Part shown: positions 1-5,181 of the stretch, piece after piece
How positions within the stretch are numbered: position 1 is the stretch's first letter
Layout of the letters: each line of letters begins with the position of its first letter
NCBI GenBank assembly: GCA_034430275.1
Contig: DAOUEW010000340.1
Location: 1-5,899 of the forward strand
Direction of reading: 5' to 3'
From: JAUVXJ01 sp034430275
Lineage (GTDB): Bacteria; Chloroflexota; Anaerolineae; UBA7937; B3-Chlor
DNA: 5,899 nt
Position numbers and translations under genes: made by a program
The notes under the pieces: generated by a model
The model's input: only the letters and a program-made list of their open reading frames with translations
The model's database searches: none
What the model was told of the DNA's origin: nothing

Positions 1-296
1 AGGAGGAACGTGCTGAGGTAGAGGACTCGGAGATAGAGGAAGAAGTGAGCAGAATGACGCGCGTCTACGGGCAGGACCGGCAGATGGTGCGCGACGCTCT
101 CCTCGGGAACGAGCAGATCAGGGAAGACATACGCAACAAACTGTACGGGCGCAAGGTGGTGCAGCGCCTCTTGGAGAGTTCCGGCGTAGTTGACAGTGAT
201 GCCCCCGGGGTGGATTCTGAAGTGCCGCCGGCAGAAGATCCCTCCGCGGATGCTGGTACTGAAGAGGGAGCCGTTGAGCCAGCCGCAGGCGAGTAG
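1..296 (+). CDS. tig: Trigger factor, C-terminal part (5' end outside window)
   Basis: The reading frame is open from the left edge (first full codon at position 3) to TAG at 294-296. Trigger factor is the ribosome-associated chaperone and peptidyl-prolyl isomerase that meets nascent chains at the exit tunnel. Visible here is only the end of the alpha-helical C-terminal domain: a charged helix, then SRMTRVYGQD, QIREDIRNKLYGRKVVQRLLE, which matches the usual family ending (YGQ..., then R.D...RK.V..L). The internal GTG at 45 lies within this longer frame and is not the start. After the last helix there is a tail of about 39 residues rich in Asp, Glu, Pro and Ala with no Lys or Arg, probably disordered. 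The gene lies 48 bp upstream of clpP on the same strand, the common tig-clpP-clpX arrangement. The N-terminal ribosome-binding and isomerase domains cannot be judged. The identity rests on a short C-terminal piece plus strong context. Confidence 0.85.
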   Translation, partial: EERAEVEDSEIEEEVSRMTRVYGQDRQMVRDALLGNEQIREDIRNKLYGRKVVQRLLESSGVVDSDAPGVDSEVPPAEDPSADAGTEEGAVEPAAGE

Positions 297-344
297 GGTG
301 CGGCTGGGCCAGGAATCTCGAGGGAGCCTCAGGGAGGTATAACG

Positions 345-947
345 ATGCAGAGTCTCATCCCCATGATCATAGAGTCCACCGGCAGAGGCGAACGGGCCTA
401 CGACATCTACTCTCTTCTGCTGAAAGAGAGGATCGTTTTCCTGGGCACCGCCATCGATGACAACGTGGCCAACCTCATCATCGCCCAGTTGCTGTTCCTC
501 GAGCGGGAGGATCCTGACAAGGAAATACATCTGTACATCAACAGCCCCGGGGGCATGATCTACCCCGGATTGGCCGTATACGACACCATGCAACTAATCA
601 AAGCGCCCGTGTCTACCATCTGCGTGGGGTCCACGGCCAGCCTGGCCACAGTGCTCCTTTCTGCGGGGACTAAGGGCAGGCGGTACGGTCTGCCGAATTG
701 CACGATACACATGCACCCCGCTGGCGGGGGTGTGCGTGGGTATGCACCCGACGTCGAGATACAGGCACGCGAGCTGCTGCGCATGCAAACCAGGATCCAC
801 GAGATACTCTCCAACCATACGGGACAGAGCGTGGAGAAGATCTCGCACGATTTCGACCGCGACTACTTCATGAACGCGGAGGGGGGCGTTGAATACGGTA
901 TCATCGACGAAATACTGACACGCTCAGATGAGGAGGAGGACGGGTAA
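345..947 (+). CDS. clpP: ATP-dependent Clp protease proteolytic subunit ClpP
   Basis: This is the serine peptidase subunit that forms the double-heptameric degradation chamber fed by ClpX or other Clp ATPases in the cytoplasm. The length of 200 residues is normal. The start is ATG at 345, with GGAGGT at 333-338 six bases upstream, and the N-terminus (LIPMIIEST.RGERAYDIYS.LL..RI) is the standard short one. The catalytic triad is complete by alignment to E. coli ClpP: Ser99 in GSTASLA, His124 in IHMHP, and Asp173 in DFDRDYF. The oxyanion and substrate strand INSPGG is at residues 65-70. One oddity is that the usual HQPLGGAQGQ after the catalytic His reads HPAGGGVRGY, and the usual SM after the nucleophile's Ala is SL. 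The C-terminus (DEEEDG) is acidic, and its codons carry the clpX ribosome binding site. The gene overlaps clpX by one base, so the two are probably translationally coupled. Confidence 0.97.
   Translation: MQSLIPMIIESTGRGERAYDIYSLLLKERIVFLGTAIDDNVANLIIAQLLFLEREDPDKEIHLYINSPGGMIYPGLAVYDTMQLIKAPVSTICVGSTASLATVLLSAGTKGRRYGLPNCTIHMHPAGGGVRGYAPDVEIQARELLRMQTRIHEILSNHTGQSVEKISHDFDRDYFMNAEGGVEYGIIDEILTRSDEEEDG
931..939 (+). promoter_or_regulatory. Shine-Dalgarno of clpX embedded in clpP codons
   Basis: A run of overlapping AGGAGG hexamers (931-936 and 934-939) lies inside the last codons of clpP, encoding the Glu-rich tail. It ends 7 bases before the clpX ATG at 947. A second in-frame ATG at 956 is further away, so the site favours 947 as the start. 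The clpP stop (TAA, 945-947) shares its last A with the clpX start. Confidence 0.85.
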
Positions 948-2203
948 TGTCCGACATGGCGTCGGAGCAGGTGCGCTACTGCTCCTTCTGCAGCAGGCCC
1001 CAGCATCAGGTGGGCCGCCTGATTGCCGGTCCCGGGTCCGTCAACATCTGCGACGAATGCGTCGAGCTCTGCCGCGAGATCCTGGCTGAGGAAGAGCCCT
1101 CTGCTGCCCCGAGCCCTGCTCCCGTGGGCAAGATCTTGTCCCCTCAGGAGATATGCGGCCGACTGGACGAGTACGTGATCGGGCAGGACCAGGCGAAGCG
1201 CGTGTTGTCTGTCGCTGTGTACAACCATTACAAGAGGGTCTTCGCGGGCACTCTCGTCGATGACGTGGAGCTTCAGAAAACCAATATCCTGCTCATCGGA
1301 CCCACGGGGTGCGGCAAGACGCTCCTTGCCGAGACGCTGGCACGGGTCCTCGATGTGCCCTTCACCATCGCAGACGCGACTTCACTGACGGAAGCGGGGT
1401 ACGTCGGCGAGGATGTGGAGAACATATTGCTTCGCTTGATCCAGGCAGCCGACTTCGACCTGGCTCGTGCGGAGAAGGGCATCGTCTACATAGACGAGAT
1501 CGATAAGACTGCTCGCAAGGCGGGCGACAACCCCTCCATCACGCGCGACGTGTCAGGAGAAGGCGTTCAACAAGCCCTGCTCAAGATCATCGAGGGCACC
1601 GTGGCCAACGTGCCTCCTCAGGGGGGCAGGAAACACCCCCACCAGGATTTCATCCAGCTCGACACCACGGACGTGTTGTTCGTGTGCGGCGGAGCCTTCG
1701 AGGGGTTGGACAACATCGTAGCAGAGCGAGTGGGTGGACGCAGGCCCATGGGATTCCGGGACAGGGACAGCCACGGCAAGGAGGAGCTGACCTCAGCCGA
1801 ACTCCTGCGCATGGTGATCGCCGACGACCTTCTCAAGTATGGGCTGATACCAGAGTTCGTGGGACGTCTGCCCATGGTCGTGAGCGTAGATCCGCTGGAT
1901 AGAGAGGCAATGGTTCGTATCCTGACCGAACCGAAGAACGCCTTGGTCAAGCAGTTCAAGAAGCTTCTGGCTCTGGACAACGTCGAGTTGATCTTCACCG
2001 ACGATGCACTCGAGGCGGCTGCCGAGAAAGCTTTGGAGTATCGGACCGGGGCCAGGGGGCTCCGGACCATCATCGAGCAGGTTCTGCTCGATGCCATGTA
2101 TGAGATCCCTTCGCTTCGCAACGTACGCAGGTGCGAGATCACGCGAGAGGTGATCACGGGAGACGCCGAACCGGAGTTCGACTTCTGGTCGGAAACCGCC
2201 TAG
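947..2203 (+). CDS. clpX: ATP-dependent Clp protease ATP-binding subunit ClpX
   Basis: This is the hexameric AAA+ unfoldase that recognises tagged proteins and threads them into ClpP. At 418 residues it has full family length. The N-terminal zinc-binding domain has Cys12, Cys15, Cys35 and Cys38 (CSFC and CDEC); the gap between the pairs is 19 residues against 18 in E. coli. The AAA+ core shows Walker A GPTGCGKT (118-125), pore-1 loop GYVG (151-154), Walker B IVYIDEID (179-186), an RKH loop (228-230), an arginine finger at Arg307 (EFVGRLP), and sensor-2 GARGLR (368-373) with Arg370. The ClpP-docking tripeptide, usually IGF, appears as MGF (268-270) in RRPMGF. ATG 947 was chosen from the Shine-Dalgarno at 931-939 and the one-base overlap with clpP. 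It is the last gene of the tig-clpP-clpX operon, and a terminator follows 22 bp after the TAG. Confidence 0.98.
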   Translation: MSDMASEQVRYCSFCSRPQHQVGRLIAGPGSVNICDECVELCREILAEEEPSAAPSPAPVGKILSPQEICGRLDEYVIGQDQAKRVLSVAVYNHYKRVFAGTLVDDVELQKTNILLIGPTGCGKTLLAETLARVLDVPFTIADATSLTEAGYVGEDVENILLRLIQAADFDLARAEKGIVYIDEIDKTARKAGDNPSITRDVSGEGVQQALLKIIEGTVANVPPQGGRKHPHQDFIQLDTTDVLFVCGGAFEGLDNIVAERVGGRRPMGFRDRDSHGKEELTSAELLRMVIADDLLKYGLIPEFVGRLPMVVSVDPLDREAMVRILTEPKNALVKQFKKLLALDNVELIFTDDALEAAAEKALEYRTGARGLRTIIEQVLLDAMYEIPSLRNVRRCEITREVITGDAEPEFDFWSETA

Positions 2204-2225
2204 CGCGGTCTGGTGTCTGAAGAAG

Positions 2226-2261
2226 AAAGCCCCTTGCCGGACGGCAGGGGGCTTTGGTTTT
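2226..2261. terminator. Bidirectional intrinsic terminator between clpX and the convergent glycosyltransferase gene
   Basis: A 13-bp stem with one G-U pair is formed by 2226-2238 (AAAGCCCCTTGCC) and 2243-2255 (GGCAGGGGGCTTT), closed by the loop GGAC. On the plus strand the stem runs into TTTGGTTTTG. Read on the minus strand it ends in TTTCTTCTTC. It lies 22 bp after the clpX stop and 34 bp after the minus-strand glycosyltransferase stop, so it can end both convergent transcripts. Confidence 0.88.
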
Positions 2262-2289
2262 GCGATGAGGGTGCGGCTGTCCAGGTTGC

Positions 2290-3603
2290 CTACTCGCAGC
2301 AACCGGCCGTGGACGCGGCGGCGTCCGCACGGCCTCGGCAACACACCTGTGGGCGGCCGCGCGTAGCCAGGTCGCGATAGGCAGCGACGATCTGCCCTGT
2401 GACTATGGGCCAGCCATAGCGCCTGGACATCTCCGACGCTCGTTGCCCCATGTCCCGCCGCATTCGTCCGTCGGAGAGCAAGAGAGCGAGCCTGCGCGCC
2501 AAGGCCTCGGGATCGTCGTTGGGAACCAGGAACCCGGTGCATCCGTCCTGCACCGTGAAGGTGAGGCCCCCGACCCTGGAGGCGATGACAGGAGTGCCGC
2601 AGGCCATAGCTTCCAGGGCAACCATCCCAAAGGACTCGTAGTGCGAAGGCACGACGCAGACCTCTGCCGCGGAGTAATGGTAGGGGAGCGCCTGCTGCTC
2701 TCTCTTGCCCAGGAAGGTCACCACGTCGGAGATGCCGAGTGCCTCCCGCATCTCGTGCAAGCGCGCCATCTCGCGATTCATGTCTACGCCCTCTGCGTCA
2801 GGCTCGCCCCCGACGATGCACAGGCAAATCCCGTCGCGCAGTTCTTCGTGCTCTCCAAGCACAAGCGCCACTGCTTTCAGCAGGACGTCGATGCCCTTCA
2901 GCGGTTCGATCCGGCCTACGAAGAGCACCATCTTGTGATCCTTGGGCAACTCGTGGTCGAGGTGAGCTTTCGCCTCGGCCTGAGGGCGAGGGTGGAACAG
3001 CTCCAGATCGACCCCGCAGGGGATCACCTCGATCTTGGCAGGGTCGGCGCCATACAGCCAGATCATCTGGGCCTTCTCCAGGGGATTGGCCGCAGTGAGG
3101 CGATCTACTGAGTTGATGATCTGGCGCTCGCAGTCCACACGCAACGCTGTTTCCCGCTCCGCGTCGCTCCTGGCCACGCGGTTCTTGAGTTTCGCCAGTG
3201 TGTGGAACATGTGTATCACGGGGGTATGCCATTGCTTCTGAAGCTGCATAGCCACCAAGCCAGATAGCCAGTAGTGACTGTGGACGACGTGATACGCTAT
3301 ACCCTCGGATTGGGCGAACTCCAGCAGGTTGTCGGTGAATTCGTCTATGTGTCCATAGACCAGGTTCTTGTCGTAGGGTGCCTCTGGGCCAGCTTTCAGG
3401 TGGATCACGCGCGCATTGGGACCCAGTCTGCCAACGGATGGGATGTCGGGATCTTGAGAACGGGTGAACACGTCCACAGTGAGGCCTCGCTGGCCTAGCT
3501 CGCGGCTCAAGTCACGCACGTAGACGTTCATGCCGCCGGTTTCCTTGCCGCCCAGCGCCGCCTTGGGGCACGTGTGGACGCTCAACATGGCTATCCTATA
3601 CAT
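2290..3603 (-). CDS. GT4-family glycosyltransferase (MshA / sucrose-phosphate-synthase type)
   Basis: This is a GT-B fold retaining glycosyltransferase of 437 residues, cytoplasmic or peripheral, with no signal peptide or membrane span visible. N-domain: MLSVHT followed by GGKETGGMNVYVRDLS (18-33), the donor-site glycine-rich loop, then HSHYWLSG (108-115) and MFHTLAKLKN (132-141). These resemble MshA and sucrose-phosphate synthase relatives. C-domain: VGRIEPLKG (229-237) with Arg231 and Lys236 for the nucleotide phosphate, and the E-x7-E motif Glu323/Glu331 in HYESFGMVALE. Donor and acceptor sugars cannot be read from sequence; MshA or sucrose-phosphate synthase function is possible but unproven. 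The start is ATG 3603, with a weak AGG eight bases upstream. It overlaps the end of the upstream GNAT-like gene by 8 bases, so translation is probably coupled. The last 18 residues form an odd tail with two Cys-Cys pairs (421-422 and 435-436). Confidence 0.9.
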   Translation of the reverse strand: MYRIAMLSVHTCPKAALGGKETGGMNVYVRDLSRELGQRGLTVDVFTRSQDPDIPSVGRLGPNARVIHLKAGPEAPYDKNLVYGHIDEFTDNLLEFAQSEGIAYHVVHSHYWLSGLVAMQLQKQWHTPVIHMFHTLAKLKNRVARSDAERETALRVDCERQIINSVDRLTAANPLEKAQMIWLYGADPAKIEVIPCGVDLELFHPRPQAEAKAHLDHELPKDHKMVLFVGRIEPLKGIDVLLKAVALVLGEHEELRDGICLCIVGGEPDAEGVDMNREMARLHEMREALGISDVVTFLGKREQQALPYHYSAAEVCVVPSHYESFGMVALEAMACGTPVIASRVGGLTFTVQDGCTGFLVPNDDPEALARRLALLLSDGRMRRDMGQRASEMSRRYGWPIVTGQIVAAYRDLATRGRPQVCCRGRADAAASTAGCCE

Positions 3604-4639
3604 TCTTGCTGCCTGGCTGTGCTATCCTGAGGTTGTGGACCTCGGTCCTCGCCCCGCCGAATCGGTACTTGTACTCTTCCTCTCCGCGAAGGAAATCGAA
3701 GACCTTATGCTCCTTGTCGATGGCGTCCTGGATACAATAGGCCAGAAGGACGATACCGGAACTGAGCGAGGGATGCAATTGTGGGTCATAGCCAGAGTTG
3801 TAGACCAGCAAGTTGTCTTCGTATCGGAAGCAGAACATGGCTGCCGCTTTCACTCCATTGATGAGCAGAAAGGCGAGCCTCAGCCATCCGCGGTCAAACG
3901 TTACGCGGGCCATGCGGTGGAAGAACTCCTGCATCCTCTTGTCCATGAAGGCTTCTTTGTCCGCGGCGCTCTTCACGTGGAGCGAGACGAAGTCGTCCAC
4001 TTCGTCGTCCAGCGAAGCCGCGTCATCGGCGTAGTACCAATGAATCTCTGCCTCGCGGCTTGCCTTGCGCAGCTTGCGACGCACCTCGTGGCGTTGTTTC
4101 TTGTTCAGCGAGGACAGGTATTGGTCCCACGTCGGCGGCAGTGTGATGACCGGGCATACCTCCTCGACCTCATTCGTTGTCTCGAGCGCTCCGGCTGCCT
4201 CAGCCAGAGCGGTCAGTCTCTCCAGCGTGGGCGAGGCAGCAGGGATGTTGTGCAGGTCCAGCTTGTCCCATCCGAGGGCGTGCTCACCGGTCAGGGCTTC
4301 CCAGACCGTGCTATAGACCGCGTCCGCGCTGTCGCTGCGCACAATCAGGTCGAGATAGTCAGAGACCTCGACGCCTCCGATGAGCTGCAATACTGTCTCT
4401 CTGGAGGCTGGCTCCAACGAATAGAACGGGGCCAGAGCAACCAGCTCGTTCTCTTCGCGAAGCTCCAGCAGGCATAGCTGCGACTCCTGTCCGAAGCAGT
4501 CCCACCATGTTTTCTGCCATTCCCAGGTCAGAAAGATCGTATCGGTCACACTGCGGGTCAGGAGAGGATTCCATTCCTGCTGTAGACTGAGGAACACGCC
4601 CTCGTCTCTATGAATCTCTGTGCTCAGCTTGTTCTTCAC
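3596..4639 (-). CDS. GNAT-superfamily protein of the BioF2-like / CelD type
   Basis: This is a 347-residue protein of the double-GNAT Acetyltransf_6 (BioF2-like, CelD-like, FemAB-related) kind, a group often found near exopolysaccharide and glycoconjugate genes. Visible marks are FLTWEWQKTWW (36-46), LVALAPFY (66-73), SDYLDLIV (93-100), a basic stretch LNKKQRHEVRRKLRKA (178-193), the core strand YNSGYDP (280-286) and the diagnostic DFLRGEEEYKYRFGG (315-329). The substrate is unknown; an acyl or aminoacyl transfer to a sugar or peptide is inference from the family. No signal peptide or membrane span is seen. The start is GTG at 4639 because the family's N-terminal element begins soon after it and later starts would remove it. 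No Shine-Dalgarno precedes the GTG, and a perfect -10 box lies 13 bases away, suggesting a near-leaderless mRNA. It is the first gene of a two-gene operon with the glycosyltransferase. Confidence 0.85.
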   Translation of the reverse strand: MKNKLSTEIHRDEGVFLSLQQEWNPLLTRSVTDTIFLTWEWQKTWWDCFGQESQLCLLELREENELVALAPFYSLEPASRETVLQLIGGVEVSDYLDLIVRSDSADAVYSTVWEALTGEHALGWDKLDLHNIPAASPTLERLTALAEAAGALETTNEVEEVCPVITLPPTWDQYLSSLNKKQRHEVRRKLRKASREAEIHWYYADDAASLDDEVDDFVSLHVKSAADKEAFMDKRMQEFFHRMARVTFDRGWLRLAFLLINGVKAAAMFCFRYEDNLLVYNSGYDPQLHPSLSSGIVLLAYCIQDAIDKEHKVFDFLRGEEEYKYRFGGARTEVHNLRIAQPGSKNV

Positions 4640-4652
4640 GTGTGGTGCATCG

Positions 4653-4682
4653 ATTATACTAGATTGCTAGAGACGCTGCCAT
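4653..4682 (-). promoter_or_regulatory. Sigma70-type promoter of the GNAT-glycosyltransferase operon
   Basis: Read on the minus strand, a perfect -10 box TATAAT (4658-4653) is preceded, with an 18-base spacer, by ATGGCA (4682-4677), which matches TTGACA at 4 of 6 positions. The expected transcript start is near 4646, only about 7 bases before the GTG at 4639. The -35 box overlaps the left arm of an inverted repeat at 4671-4741. Confidence 0.65.
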
Positions 4683-4741
4683 GGAGCTTGACCGAGAGCA
4701 CTTGGGTTGGCGGTTCTGGGTGTGTCGATCCGCCAGCGTCT
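4671..4741. repeat. Imperfect inverted repeat upstream of the GNAT-like gene
   Basis: AGACGCTG (4671-4678) is the exact reverse complement of CAGCGTCT (4734-4741). Just inside, TGGCGG (4708-4713) matches CCGCCA (4730-4735), and outside, GCTAG (4666-4670) matches CTAGC (4756-4760). The left arm touches the -35 box of the minus-strand promoter. It could be an operator or a chance set of short repeats. The rest of 4683-4851 holds nothing I can name. Confidence 0.35.
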
Positions 4742-4851
4742 GGGTGAAGCCGTGCTAGCTGTGGCACCGGAAAAAGGCTCAGCGACGGAGCAGCGAATCG
4801 TACCTGCGCGGTGGCCTTCAATCGTGGCCTGGTCTGGTTTCCGACGTCAAC

Positions 4852-4880
4852 TTGCGCGTCCTTCGGGGGTGTGGTACAAT
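4852..4880 (+). promoter_or_regulatory. Sigma70-type promoter of the 6S-like RNA
   Basis: TTGCGC (4852-4857) and TACAAT (4875-4880) are separated by exactly 17 bases; the -10 matches the consensus at 5 of 6 positions and the -35 at 3 of 6. The predicted start at 4886-4887 coincides with the first base (4886) that pairs in the RNA's closing stem, which independently supports the promoter. Confidence 0.72.
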
Positions 4881-4885
4881 ATAAG

Positions 4886-5060
4886 TGCGTCTCCTGTTCT
4901 GCTCGTGATGCTGTGATCAACGTTTTGAGCCAATACCTATCAAAAGGGAGCCGATCTCCGGAGGGGTTGCCCGAGAGGGTAGGGTCTCCGGGTAGGCCCC
5001 CACCTGCCACGGCAGGTTCAAAACAATGATAGCACACGGCAAGATGGGGGACGCAGGTAT
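4886..5060 (+). ncRNA. ssrS: 6S RNA candidate
   Basis: 6S RNA folds like an open promoter and sequesters housekeeping RNA polymerase, mainly in stationary phase. Hand folding gives its layout. The closing rod is 4886-4928 with 5018-5055: TGCGTC (4886-4891) pairs with GACGCA (5050-5055), then wobbles, then GC and CGTG (4901-4907) with CACGGC (5035-5040), TGCT with AGCA, ATCA with TGAT, and GTTTTGA (4922-4928) with TCAAAAC (5018-5024). The central bubble has an unpaired 5' side (4929-4945) and, on the 3' side, the hairpin ACCTGC/GCAGGT (5002-5007 with 5012-5017). The apical stem is GGGAGCC (4946-4952) with GGCCCCC (4995-5001; one A-C mismatch), CCGGAG with CTCCGG (4958-4963 with 4986-4991), and a GAGA loop at 4973-4976. 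The bubble carries UGAGCCAAUA, close to UGAGCCGAUA of E. coli and Bacillus 6S. It has its own promoter and terminator, and the body is about 170-175 nt. By analogy with E. coli U44, product RNA would start opposite T4934. Confidence 0.82.
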
Positions 5061-5100
5061 AAGCCAACAGATCCGAAAGGTCTGTTGGCTTTGTCGTTTC
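5061..5100 (+). terminator. Intrinsic terminator of the 6S-like RNA
   Basis: An 11-bp perfect stem AAGCCAACAGA (5061-5071) / TCTGTTGGCTT (5081-5091) is extended by CC/GG around a GAAA tetraloop, with T5072 bulged, and is followed by TTTGTCGTTTC. It starts 5 bases after the last paired base of the RNA's closing stem, so the primary transcript would be about 210 nt before any 3' trimming. Confidence 0.85.
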
Positions 5101-5124
5101 ACCTGAGTGGCGCGCCGGCTCTCG

Positions 5125-5154
5125 TTCTCCTTTTGTGCCCAGGTGTGCTAGAAT
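5125..5154 (+). promoter_or_regulatory. Putative extended -10 promoter of the cupin-dehydrogenase operon
   Basis: TAGAAT (5149-5154) matches the -10 consensus at 5 of 6 positions and is preceded by TG one base upstream (5146-5147), the extended -10 form. The -35 region is poor (TTCTCC at 5125-5130, 18-base spacer), as is usual for extended -10 promoters. The expected start near 5161 leaves a leader of about 20 bases containing the cupin ribosome binding site. Confidence 0.5.
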
Positions 5155-5181
5155 CTGGTTTGCTATCTCGGAGGGCACTCA

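Noticed and set aside
1793..2542. Minus-strand open frame of 249 codons spanning clpX and the glycosyltransferase end
   Set aside because: It crosses the strong terminator hairpin and two genuine genes in the wrong frame or strand, with no motifs.
3530..4477. Plus-strand open frame of 315 codons opposite the GNAT-like gene
   Set aside because: It is antisense to a gene with clear family motifs, has no family resemblance of its own, and extends across the glycosyltransferase start. It is a GC-rich shadow frame.
4636..4650. Mini-ORF ATG CAC CAC ACG TGA on the minus strand, its TGA overlapping the GTG start of the GNAT-like gene
   Set aside because: The predicted transcript start (about 4646) falls inside or after its ATG and it has no ribosome binding site, so it is unlikely to be a translated leader peptide.
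4778..4799. Weak hairpin GCTC/GAGC followed by TTTTT on the minus strand, considered as a terminator
   Set aside because: The stem is only 4 bp and there is no minus-strand gene upstream that would need it.
4953..5040. Possible guanidine-I (ykkC) or other riboswitch, because of CCGAGAGGG and ACACGGC
   Set aside because: The conserved ykkC elements are not present in the right order, and the RNA ends in its own terminator with a separate promoter before the cupin gene. The whole-molecule rod fold fits 6S RNA better.
4886..5092. Alternative identities for the RNA: SRP RNA, tmRNA or RNase P RNA
   Set aside because: The signature sequences of these RNAs (the SRP GGUCAGGUCCGGAAGGAAGCAG region, the tmRNA tRNA-like ends and tag frame, the RNase P GAGGAAAGUCC core) are absent on both strands.
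4654..5178. Minus-strand open frame of 174 codons covering the whole intergenic region
   Set aside because: It shows no recognisable domain or ribosome binding site. It runs antisense through a promoter, a structured RNA and an intrinsic terminator that all point to the plus strand.
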